Shown: positions 46,701-57,400 of the stretch, piece by piece
How positions within the stretch are numbered: the first letter of the stretch is position 1
Layout of the letters: each line of letters starts with the position of its first letter
Source: Mesostigma viride
Taxonomy: Eukaryota; Streptophyta; Mesostigmatophyceae; Mesostigmatales; Mesostigmataceae
DNA length: 64,000 nt
Direction: 5' to 3'
Assembly (NCBI GenBank): GCA_009746045.1
Contig: RPFO01000059.1
Span: 765,570 to 829,569, forward strand
Position numbers and translations under genes: made by a program
Notes under the pieces: generated by a model
Database searches by the model: none
What the model was told of the DNA's origin: nothing
The model's input: only the letters and a program-made list of their open reading frames with translations

Positions 46701-47073
46701 AAAATAGCGTCTTTTTCTATTTTTAGCGCGTAACCGGTGTATGTTGGGGGCTAGTACCACCCACAAGTGGCTGGAAAATTTTTTTTTAATCATATTTATG
46801 GTCCCCAATCATCATTGGATTTTTAGCACATGCATAGGTATGGTTTCCAGAAAAGTGCCCTTTAGGGGTGTCCCCTCCCCTTAATTAATTAATTAATTAA
46901 TTAATTAATTAATTAATTAATTAATTAATTAATTAAAACTCGTGCTCCCGTTGGGGAGTCACGGAGCACCGGAGTGCTAGGCAAATGAAAACATGCATGG
47001 GTGGCACTTATAGAACGAACTGTTTACGACGTACATGGTTAAATGGCACTAAATAAGGCGTGAACATGCACTG

Positions 47074-47408
47074 AAGGCATGCCACGGAGTACCTGATGCA
47101 GTACTTTGCTACGCGGGTATACTTCACCCACCAACGACAACGGCCAACCAGGGCGGCATATCTTGACCTGGACTGGCCCCAATGACATTCCTAGGAAGCT
47201 AGGTAAACGTGCCATGAACTACATCCTGATGTTGCTGGCCGACCAAGTGGTCCCAGCTCAGTTTGAAGATCCGCATCCACTCCCTCTCCCTTCTTTGGAC
47301 TGCCATGCAGAACAAGCAGAGGTGGCAGAATTAAGATTGTCCAGGCTCACACGCCAGCCCCTGTGGGCTGCAAGCCGATCCCCCCAAGAGGAAGGGGCGT
47401 TTTGCTGA
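47074..47408 (+). pseudogene. LINE ORF2 C-terminal fragment
   Basis: The plus-strand frame 47106-47408 contains NGQPGRHILTWTGP and LGKRAMNYILMLLAD. The RTE-like LINE at 16485-16596 has TGQPGRHLLLWQGP and later a TYVTQLLEDAG stretch in the same order, so the two are homologous. Its ORF ends at 47408. Just left, at 47074, is GGCATGCCACGGAGTAC, the 3' terminal word of the LINE in the opposite orientation, so two LINE pieces meet here. Confidence 0.55.
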
Positions 47409-47549
47409 GTAGTGTAGTTAGGATTTTCTAGACTAGATAGCTTAGAGTTAGGTTAGGTCGATTACGCGGCTTCGTCCACCTCCACGCATCCAGCAAGGAA
47501 TATGTGCTACATGATCTCCCAACGGAGGCATGTTATAATTTTTTTTTTT

Positions 47550-47665
47550 TTTTTTTTACTTCACCCGCGAAGGCAAGTGGCGCGACTCACTCGCCCAGGT
47601 CTGGAGTCACAGATAGCAACTCAGCGTCATCCGGACTATCCAAGACGACTGCACGCTCGGCCATG
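47550..47665 (-). mobile_element. LINE 5' fragment
   Basis: The minus strand reads MAERAVVLDSPDD from 47663, and TCGCGCCACTTGCC about 90 bases later. The full LINE copy has MAERVLDSP at about 21533 and a similar GTCGCGCC block at about 21360, so this is an internally deleted relic of the same family. Confidence 0.5.
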
Positions 47666-48056
47666 ATGACATACATGGCACTAAATTATTGCATAAATTA
47701 CATGGCGTTCACAAGTTCCGCATGACAACTGCCTCACTATTCAGCATGTAAGTCCCCCATGCATGAGGGCCTGGGATGGATGGAATTTAATTAATAACTG
47801 AACTTCCTATAATACGTACTACTATAATCTATATAGTAATAGTGAACGAGGGCTCATGATCTGACACGGAGGTTTTTTGGCTCGAACGCACAAACGCAGG
47901 TGTCCCGCCGCTTTGCAGGGGCCATTTTGAGCCTGCAAACATCCGCGGTCATAGTATATTGCACATTAGATCACAGGCAATGACATGGAAGGCATGCGGA
48001 AAACAGACACTGCCCCCTCACGATGCCACCAACTCCTGCATGCTGCCACCCCCTTG

Positions 48057-50758
48057 TCAATCATCGCCCGGCAACGGCCATGTTCGCGAGAAGACGTCCG
48101 GAACGTCGTAGGTGGAGTCCCACATCCACACACGGTCGCCATTCTGGTACTTGTCGGGGGGGAGGCGGTACGGGATCGGCAACTGAAGGACCAGCTCATC
48201 CTCCGAGGTGCTCTCCATCCTTATGCTGCCGGCTTCATCCCCCTTGATCTTGCTGCCACCACCCAGACTGGCAGCTGGCACGGCACCCACACTTCCTGCA
48301 GTGCCATCCCCACCACAACTAGCATCCACGCTTGGCTGGCGCGACACCAAGCGCACGGATGGGACTTTCATCGCCGCTCCCTCCGCCCTGTTTAGTAATA
48401 TCGGCGGTCTGTGTGTGCTGTGCGATGGTCCATCCGCAGCGTGTCTATCACCCGCGACGCCGTCCTGCTGCACAAGGCTTGGTGACATGGGCGCCATGCA
48501 GTCAAAACCCCACCATCTGTCGGCCATGGCGCGTGCCAGCACAGCTGGCAGCAGAAGCACACCCATCTCGTAGCTTGGCAGCCACATCTGGGCGTCCCCT
48601 TTCTCCAGCTTGCCCCACGCGGCCTTGCTGAGGTTGGCACTTGTCAGCAGCAGCCACGCGATCGAGACTGCCTCCTGCGCGCCCTGGCTGCAAGAAGAGG
48701 CTTTAATGCTGCCATCAGCACCCGCCACCCTGTCCATGGTATCGACCGATCCTGCACGCCCATCACGGCTTGCACCACCATGACCGCTGGCACCCGCACC
48801 AGCGGCAGCTCGGCCAGCAGGTATGGTGACAGGGGTTGGTGCGTAGCGGACGTAAGTTTTAATGTGGGGCATCGCACGCCCCCGCCGCAGGTGGTCCCCC
48901 CACCGATGGTACATCGGCGCCAGGAACGGCTTGACCATGTTCTTGCGGTATGAAGGTAGCGAGTCGCCCGCCACATAGCCCTGCAGCGACGTCCGCACCT
49001 CCTCCACCGTGGGGTAGATGATGGCCACCGAACGGGGGGGACCCAGCTGCTCCAGTGTTTTCCTGCGCTTGCTCGGCGGCTCGGCGTTCGTTACGCCATC
49101 GTCCGGCACATTCCCCCGAATACCCCTTGTGCTGCAATCACTAGCTGCAGCGCCCTCGTATTTCACATCACCGCCGCTGCCACTACCTCCACTCCCTCTG
49201 CTACGATCCCCCTGGCCCCCTGCCCCCTGCGTCGCATCCAGGACGCCTTGCTGCCCCGGCACTGACACTGAGGATGATTTTGGTAGTGTTTCGGAAGGCA
49301 GTACCCCTGATGCAGGCACCGATGCCGTCGCCTCATCCCCGCCGCTGGCAGCCACGCGCCCTGCCGCCATGCTGGCCCCCAGCTCGCGCGTCAGCCACGG
49401 CTCGTCCAGCGATCCCATGGAGGAAAACTGGTAGACCAGCGGCGCGCCCTCAAAGTGGCGCGGGAACGCTTGCTCCGCCAGCAGCGCCCGCAGCTTGAGG
49501 TGGCCCCACTTGGCGACCGTAGCACCGCCCACGTGGCGCCCGTTGCGCACGGTCCCAGGCACCGACGCGACCAGCTGGCCGCCGCAGGACGTGAAGTCGT
49601 ACTCGCGCAGCGTGTCCGGTCGCAGCCGCACGCGGGGGCCGCCGGGGAGGTCCACCTCGGCCCCCAATGGCCACGTCAGGGCCGAGAAGTATTCGACCAA
49701 GTCGCGCTCAAATGGTGACTCGGCCCACCGCCCCGTGGCCTCCTTGCGGGGAAAGTCCTGGATCCAGGCCGCCTGCGTCTTGGCGTGGAAGTCGCCGCGG
49801 ACCAGGTTGGCCGTGTGGATGACCAGGCGGAGGCCGGTGGGTGTCGCGGTCAGGCACGCCTTGGTGTGGTGCGTGCCCCACTCGGGCAGGTAGGGCTTGG
49901 CGAGCCTGGGGGTGTGTCAGGAAGGGGGTATGGTGAGAGCAGTACGCACGGCACGTGCGTGAGGTGAGGTGGTGCAGGGTAAAGGGTTATCCCCGCAGAA
50001 GCGCGAAGAGTGGGCAACTGGACCTCTGTTTGCTGAATGCCTTGGGTGAATCCTGGTAGCATACATTAAGGTAAGCAGCACCATTGGCAGCAGGGCAGAC
50101 AAAAAACTGCAACCTTGAGAAGGCGCATGGCTAGAAGCCCGGCAGAACAGCCAACGATATCCCTGCTTTGGCCAAGTTACAGGCAGGGGGGCACGGTTTC
50201 ACGAGGCCAAGGTAATGGTGGGCGTCATACCCCAGGGGAATGGGGTGTTGGCGCGGTATATGCTGGCGTGGTGGGTGAGGGGCTGGAGATTAAAGGGTGG
50301 TAGGAGCCGGGAAGTGGAACCCACACATTGGACTCAGATTGCAGGCATGGGGAAAAGTAACTCGGTATGAACTTTGTACGAATATTAATGATTAAAGGCG
50401 TTGGCACTCGCACATGCGACGACAATCACGACAGTGACGACAGTGGCAGTAAGAAGGAAATAACCGCAATTAGGGTACTTGGCGTTCACCTGAAATTTGG
50501 GGCGAAAGCCTCAAACAGTGCCTTCAGCGCAACCGGGTCCTTCATCCCGTGAAACAAGACCACTCGGGGAACTCTGAGTAAATGCGGGGCTTCGTCGAAT
50601 AGCCAGTCTGGGTCTACTTTATAATTGCAAAGTATCACCCAGTCTATTTCAGCCTGCGAATCAGGCACCATATCCCCCGAAAAAGTGACGGCATTCTTAT
50701 TGCCTTCTTGCGGAATTCCGTCTGTTTTCAGCAGCCGGATTGGCTGATAGCTCACCAT
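48057..50758 (-). CDS. TDP1: Tyrosyl-DNA phosphodiesterase 1, 2 exons
   Basis: Removes tyrosyl peptides of trapped topoisomerase I and other 3' blocks from DNA ends in the nucleus. Exons 50490-50758 and 48057-49905 give 2118 nt, 705 aa. The phospholipase-D-type pair of HxK motifs is present: GTHHTKACL (His103, Lys105) and PHIKTY (about His437, Lys439), each with its partner motifs VIHTANLVRGDFHAKTQ and TSANLSKAAWG / SYEMGVL. FSSMGSLD and IYPTVEEVRTSLQGYVAG also match the family, and the C terminus (PIPYRLPPDKYQNGDRVWMWD) aligns to the end. The protein starts close to the catalytic core, without the long disordered N terminus of animal TDP1. Two Gly/Ser-rich insertions (about residues 265-370 and 555-625) enlarge it. 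The ATG at 50758 is the first in the frame; upstream exons cannot be excluded. Confidence 0.93.
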
Positions 50759-52700
50759 GGTGCCAGCAGTGAGCTTTCAGGGGATCTTCCGACTGTACTG
50801 CTGATATGGCGTGTAGCGAGAAGGCCGCGGCAAAAAAATTAACTAAGGGCGCAGTGCACAGCTTGACAGCCTTACCTAGCGTAACAAGCATGCAGTTAAA
50901 TGGCAAGGCAAGCCCGACCGATATCACCAACGGCAAGCTAATATAAGGACTATTCTTAAGAATTCGTCCATCACGTGCAGAACCACTGGCCCACACAGCG
51001 CAGCACGGTGCGATACTATATTACATCCGTGTAGTGTGAGCTGCACTGGGCCGGGATGACAAACAAGATTACAAGAAGGCTACAATTGAAAGTGCCTCAA
51101 GAAGGCCTGGAATGGTAGGCACGTATCAGGATAGAGGAGAATTCCAGCTAAGTAACCGCATGATTTCTTTGCCGTGATTCTTTGTGAAAAGGGCTCAGGC
51201 ACATCCATCCACAAAGAAAATTCTTAGGAAATAACATGTGCAAGCGAACGTGCTCCAATCAATCTTTGGCACACCACTTGAGTTGAGTTTATTCCCACGC
51301 CGGTGACCCTCAGCACGTGACCAAGGCGGGAACCGTCGGGAACAGGTACGGGCATTTCTGTAGTACCTTTAGCCCGTTTAGGGCTGTTGTTGTTGTTGTT
51401 GTTGCCCACGCCGCGCAAGGGCAGCGTTTAGGGCTGAGGCCGTTGCTTTTTAATAGGAGGGGTACCTACTGGTTACTGATAGGTATCTACTACTATGTAC
51501 TAGCTATTTGTAGTTTTTGTACTCGCGCACAAATGTGTTTGTGATTAGTGAACCTAAATGGGTGGAATAACCTGGAATAAACTGACCGGCTGACTAGGTG
51601 TCTGGGAAAGTGGGGGTTAACACGCGAGAAATTCTCCATGGCCAGCTGTGCCTGGGCTGGAACAGTCGAGCTTCGCTGCGTTACTAATCTCAGTGACGAT
51701 AATTATCTCATTGTAGCAACAAAGAGCTCTATCGAATTAAACGCTACCATCCCACGCATGGCAATCTGCGACAAATTTTATTAAACATCAGGGGTAAGGC
51801 AATTTTGACGGCGGGACAGATATCTGCCTCCCTCTGACGGATGTATAGAGCTACATGATAATTGGCATTTGCGCACTACCGTACATCAAACAACGTCCCT
51901 TATTACTACTAAAGTTATCAGCAGCCATCACACGCAAGCCCGTGAAGGCAAAACATGAAGGCAAAACATAATTAGCAGGGGCACTACCAGCGCACAACTA
52001 ACATGGCCAGATCGAACACTGGACATCGTCTCGCCCCACGCGTAAGCAGCTCGTCGTTGCACAACGAAAAACTACTGCCTGGGGTGGCTGTCTCTTTGAT
52101 GGTATGATCCCAGATCAGCCGCGGGTTGAACTGAATGTATATCATATCAATGAGACAACCTGCAGCGCAGGCCAGAAATCTGGAGAACCCATGGTAGTTC
52201 CAGATGTATAATCTTATCCGCGTTTGTCGATTAGTGCAGGATGATGGAAATGAATGGAGGTGGATCAAATGTGTATCCGTGTACGTTAAACATGTATGGC
52301 TGGCTAACGTTCAGAGCGAGACCTAGACGGTTTAGCCATACTGAAACGTTGACTCGCGCGTGATCAGTGCGCTTGTTCCTAGCGGCCAGGTTGTAAGAGA
52401 GTTGTGAGGACCAGTCCGCGGGGCCAGTGGTAAGCACCAAGTTGCTGCAATCGGTCTCCCGCCATTTGTATGCTGCCGACTGGTATGCGAGAAAACGCGT
52501 AGAACTATAGCTCGTTTCAAGCTACCTAGTGTTGTGTCCCTGTGCGCAACAATGTTGACTAGGTAAGTACTATCGTACGTGATCAGTTGCTTACCGATGA
52601 TTGAAATTATAGAGCGGTTGACCCATGCGGCCATTGCACTTATTAATCAGGTTCTGTCTGTTTAAACTTTTGTGTAATTATTTTCTAGTAAGATCAGCAT
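50759..52700. other. Upstream region of TDP1, no gene
   Basis: About 1.9 kb upstream of the minus-strand TDP1 start. Contains a GTTGTTGTTGTTGTTG run at 51385-51403 and a copy of the 175-bp dispersed repeat at its right end. Open frames here are short and carry no motif. The TDP1 promoter is expected just right of 50758. Confidence 0.5.
52143..52312 (-). repeat. 175-bp dispersed repeat, full copy, minus
   Basis: Reverse complement matches 53390-53565 almost throughout: AGCCAGCCATAC, GGATACACATTTGATCC, CCATTCATTTCCATCATCCT, ACCATGGGTTCTCCAGATTT and CTGGCCTGCGCTGCAGGTTG. The bases around the core differ from the other copies at scattered positions. Confidence 0.7.
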
Positions 52701-52708
52701 AGTACTGC

Positions 52709-52996
52709 ATGGCACCCGATATTCACAGTCTCCTTTCCCACACAGCAAAATATGGTGTTGTTCTTTCTCAGTTACATCGTTTTTCCCGTCTTTGTTCTTA
52801 TCGTGTTGATTTCATCACGACTCTTGTTGAACTCTTGCAGCGTTTATTGGTCAAAGACTATGACCGAGACATTATGCTCCGTCAAGTCCGATGTTTTTTG
52901 CAACGTCACCCACATCTGTTCGGTGCTGCCCCTTGGCACAAGCTCTACAAACAGGTCGTGGACCGGCTGGATCGCATAGTATCTCCGCACATCTGA
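52709..52996 (+). pseudogene. Retroelement fragment, region behind a reverse transcriptase
   Basis: A 95-codon plus-strand ORF reads HSLLSHTAKYGVVLSQLHRF, then SRLCSYRVDF, LLQRLLVKDYDRD and a final helical part. The pattern (S..KYGV..SQL.RF...C, then ..F......L...L...GY) is one I know from just downstream of the reverse transcriptase of several invertebrate and protist retroelements. No reverse transcriptase core is seen upstream, so it is a relic. Family not certain. Confidence 0.4.
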
Positions 52997-54321
52997 ACCC
53001 TGTGATGCCAGATCTCCTTTGCGGCCGTTGCGAGCTTGGCACTGGCTTCGTTGTCCACATCGTCGCGTCGCTGCAGCAACACGATGTTTTCTGGCATCCG
53101 CGGGCTTTTGGTTCCCGCCGCACATTTGAAAGTGCTGTCCTCCGGCTCTTTGCCTTTGCACCGTGTGCAGTTCTTGGACGTTTGGAATCATTGCATGGCT
53201 AACGTGATGACTGACTAGCTACCTTTTCAGTGGTTTTCCATTTGCGGGTATTTCCTTGTAAATGGTGGGAGAGCGATCGCAGCAATGGTGCTCACCACTA
53301 GACACTCCCGGCCAGTTAGGCTCGAAACACACGCCCTGATCAAGCATGCTGTTTCCGGCCCCACCGTCTAGGTCATCTAGTCGCTCTACACGTAAGCCAG
53401 CCATAATTTCAATGCACAAGGATACACATTTCCATCACCATTCATCTTCATCATCCTGAACGACTCGAACACGCGGACAAGATAACGGCAGGCTCGAGCT
53501 ACCATGGTCCGGATTCTCCCGATTTCTGGCCTGCGCTGGTTGTCTCCTTGATAGTACTGCATGGCATGCCAATGCCCATGACACGCAAACGTACTTTTTT
53601 TTCATTATCAGGTTCGACTGTCTTACTTAGTAGTTAGAATCGATCTCGTAGCTTGATTACGTGCATGCACGGCCGCTGAATGCAGACGGATCGAACTGAA
53701 CGAGCAAACTGATCGAACTCCCATTTGATCCTGTGCACTTAAGCTCACATTGTGTTGTATTGGAACCCGTTTTCACGTTTGTTGCTTTCTGATCTGACCG
53801 CAGTGTGTTGGAATCCCGCTACATGACTTGGCCGGTGGGTCGAATTTAGATCAATATATCGATCCGGTACGTACCAAGTAACTTGTACGCCGGTGCCCGC
53901 AGGTACACAGTGCATGCATGTATAAGTGTGCGCATGTCGTTCAGTGCAGGTACTGTCGGACTCCATATGGGTAGACCTTAGCTGTGGCGAATGTTAATTA
54001 TGCTTGAAAAGTATATCAAATGAGCGCGCTGATTTTAACATTCTCTCAATGACCATGGATAAAGCTCAGAAATATCAATTACCAGTTTACAAGTGCAAAG
54101 GTAAAACTGTGGAAGTTCCCTGCTGCCTCATGCATTTTCCATTTGTAAATCCATGCCAGTACTGTTACACGCAATCTCGATGAATGTTAACTTTTAGCTG
54201 AACATGAAGAGACTAATAACATTTTCAACAACAGTGACCTCAAGAAATCCTTTTGCCCCTTGTTACCCAGGCAGTGCCACGCCACATACGGGGGCACCTT
54301 AGAGACAATGCCAGAAAAAGA
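52997..54321. other. Intergenic region with one dispersed repeat
   Basis: No recognisable gene between the retroelement relic and the NDUFS1 3' end. Frames at 52844-53202 on either strand are shadows of the relic or chance. The only feature is the dispersed repeat at 53390-53565. Confidence 0.5.
53390..53565 (+). repeat. 175-bp dispersed repeat, full copy, plus
   Basis: Reads AAGCCAGCCATAATTTCAAT, ACACATTTCCATCACCATTC, ACAAGATAACGGCAGGCTCG, AGCTACCATGGTCCGGATTC and GATTTCTGGCCTGCGCTGGT followed by TGTCTCCTTGAT. It is the most complete copy and pairs with those at 36385-36545, 52143-52312, 22208-22270 and 39205-39250. Confidence 0.7.
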
Positions 54322-54326
54322 TTACA
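54322..54326 (-). terminator. Probable poly(A) signal (TGTAA)
   Basis: TGTAA on the minus strand, about 82 nt after the NDUFS1 stop, fits the green-algal UGUAA poly(A) signal. It is a short motif, so only supportive. Confidence 0.45.
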
Positions 54327-54407
54327 ACAACTGGCTAGCTGTACCACCTGCTGCTGCGCTAGACAGATCTGGCGGCCTTCATCCAGACTGCACCCTGACA
54401 TCCTTTA

Positions 54408-57400
54408 TCAGTGCGTCATGGGGATGTGGCCAGCGGGGGCCTCTGTGGAGACTGACGGCGGCATCTTCTTGGCCAGCGAGCAGCGGGCCATGGTCTTGGA
54501 CGAGCGGGAGATGACATCCGTCATGTAGAAGTCAGGGAACTGGCGGGGGGGAGGCAGGGAACAAAAGGTTCACGGGGCAGAGTCCACGTTCAGCAAGAGC
54601 AACAACAACAACAAAAGGCACTCTGACAAACCAAGAGCAAATATGCATGTGGCCTCCAACTTCCCGCCCCACTCCCCCCCCCCCTTTGCAGTGTTGGCTT
54701 ACTTCTCGCCATTCTCCAACACAAACTTGTCTATGCCATGTCGTCTTGCCAACATCACCACTCAGCGTCAGCATGCATTAAAGGAGCACTGGTGTCATAC
54801 ATCACCTTGCTCCTTGCAGCGACACCTGGCTTCTGATACAAAAACCTTAGCACCGGAAATCCTTTTGCGTGAGTTTTCCAGAAGGACGCAGACAAAGTTC
54901 ACTTGATGTGACAACGGTCATAAGCTTTAGCATTCCTTGCAACCATGGGACACCAAGAATAGGCAGCACCCAAAGCACGCATTGATGATGCAACGAACAT
55001 CGCAACGCACGCCAGCCACGCCCCACGCCCCACGCCCCACGCCCCACATCCAGCGCCCGATGCCCCCATCCCCCCCATCCTCCGTACCAGCTTCTCCAGC
55101 GGCGACTTGTCCACGGACGAGACCGCCCGGTGCGCAAACAGGTCGCCGTTGCGCCAGGTGACAGGCTCCACCGCGTCCACCTTGGCCATGTGCGGTGCCA
55201 CCTGGCCACAGGCAAACAGGGGTGGAGGAAGAAGGTGATGAAAGCAGAACCAATGTCAGGACAGGGAGACAGCAAGGCCGACTAGATCACCAGACCGAAG
55301 TAACCGCACAACAGTTTTCTCCTGAAACCAGAGATAAGGCAAGCAGCCTCATGGGCGCAGGCAACAGTGGCAGCACCCGCACTTTGTACACATCTCGTCC
55401 CATGGCTTGCACGTTGGGTGAGAAAAGAATAGATGACGCTTCAAGGCCCCAGCACGCAGCAGACAGGAGGCTCTCTGTCCTGACGATGCGCTTCCCATGC
55501 CAAACCACAAAGGCTTGCAGATCGGTTTGGAAGGAGAGTCATGTATTTAGAAAAAAGGAAGAAAGCGAGCCAAATTTTAATGTTTGCAGGCGCACCCTGG
55601 CAGCCATGCATGCAAGGTCATGGAATACCGCCATCCACATCCACACGGGTCATCCACACGCCCCACAGGACCGAGGGAAGCAAGAGGGGTGTCGCACAAG
55701 GAGGCAGCAGCCACCCGGCGGGCGAAGCGCACCCACCTCGGCCAGCCGTGCCCGGACGGCCTCCAGGTCGTCGTACGGCAGGCTGCGAGCAGAGCAGGCG
55801 ACAGACAAGGGCACAAGGGGGAGTATGGCACAAGGCAGGAAATGAACGCAGGCACATGAGGTTGAGGCATGGGGCATGGCACGGCTGAGGCGGGAAGGGG
55901 TGCAAGGGGCACACCTGCTGGTTGGGTGGGACAGACGCGCAGTGCTCCTGGTTCTGCCGCTGCTGATGCCAACGATAAGGGACATGGACCAAGTGCTGCA
56001 GCCGAGGCCAGAAATGTGATGGGCAGAATTCAACACAGCCACTTTGGAGGGCTTGCGCAAACACGGATATGCTGTCTTGGAAACACCCACAATCCATAAG
56101 GTTCTTTCTTCCTACACACATGAGTGCCCCCGTTACCATCATGGTTGCACTGCAAAAACTCGTAACGTTATCCTGCATATTGTAACACCCACCACTCCCT
56201 TTAGCACGCACGTCGTATCTACAGGGCATGCCTTGCAAAGCACTCCACCATTACTTAGAGCATATTTTTCTCACGCAGACTTGCCCAAGGCCCCCGCCTA
56301 CCACAACACTCATGTAGGCTGACAGCACGCTTGTCTTGCCCATGACCTGTGCACACTATAACAGTGAACTGCCACTCTGCCTGCCCAAACACACGTCTTG
56401 CCCATGGTCTCCTGCCTGTTATAAAACACAATACAACAACAAGGACGAGTACGCACGTCTTGCCCATGATCTCGGAGAGCGCGCGCACAATCTTCCAGTC
56501 GTCACGGGACTCGCCCACCGTCGACACCGCCGCGCGCGTGTGCTGCACGCGGCCCTCCGTGTTCACAAACGTGGCCGCCTGGGGGTGGGCATGTGTGTCA
56601 GGGGGGGGGCAGTGAAGGGGGAGGCAAGGGGAAGGAGAGCCCAAACGAGGGACGGCAGGGTTAGAAGTGTTTGGGTAGACAACAGGAGCCGCGAGAGCGG
56701 CGGCTGCAACATTTCGGTACTACGGACAGGCACGGGATGGAAACCGAGGCATGCAGGAGAGAGAGGGAAAAGATAATCATGCAAGAATAGATCATGATGC
56801 AAAGGTAGACAATCATGCAAGAATAGATGATCATGTAACATCGCAGCCATATTGTCTCATTGGAACACAGCACCTAGCCAGAAGACATCTTCCCCCAAAT
56901 TTACAAGGAAGGGCATATCACAGCAAGCATGCTAGTTACAGTAAGGAAACGCCAGGACCTATCTATGGAAAATAATCCTTGGAAAGCTTTGCGTGCGGTA
57001 CAACAACACGGCTCGGATTGCGAATGTAAGCGTTGGCACCCACGTTCTACCTGGCACACCCAGCCAGGTTGCAGAGGTTTTGTCCCAGTTACAACACAAT
57101 CACATGGTTTCATGGCTTTCTCACCAGCCCGCCTACAGCGTGGGCCAGCACGCACTAACGGCACTGCCTAGCCCTCCACTGGCCTGCCCACCAAACCAAC
57201 TCTTTATCATCCCCTTACCTCTCCTCACATGCAACACCACCACCCCTCCTCATCCTCTCCCTGTCTCCGTGCACGCAACAAAACCAGCCCTGATCGATGT
57301 CCCCTCACCTTGTCCTCGCACGCAATAAAAACAGCCCTCGTCGTCGTCGTCCCCTCACCTTGTCCTCGCACGCAACAAAGCCAGCCCTCGTCATCGCCGT

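Larger units (their letters stand above)
43418..46970. mobile_element. 3.55-kb element with hairpin terminal inverted repeats
   Basis: Perfect 32-bp inverted repeats at 43418-43449 and 46939-46970. Each repeat is itself a hairpin (stem GTGCTCC/GGAGCAC, 43419-43425 with 43440-43446). A (TTAA)n-type tract stands just inside each: 43458-43507 on the left and about 46881-46936 on the right. The interior holds an LTR-like repeat, a LINE ORF1 relative and a diverged tandem array, so it looks like a composite or a host for other insertions. I found no transposase and no obvious target-site duplication, so the superfamily is unknown. Confidence 0.6.
46971..48056. other. Intergenic region with LINE fragments
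   Basis: Between the hairpin-ended element and the TDP1 stop codon. It holds LINE pieces listed separately, a run of 19 or so T (47539-47557), and about 300 bases before TDP1 with no recognisable feature. Confidence 0.5.

Noticed and set aside
43418-46970. Helitron
   Set aside because: Hairpins near the ends suggested it, but both ends are inverted copies and no CTRR end or Rep/helicase gene is present.
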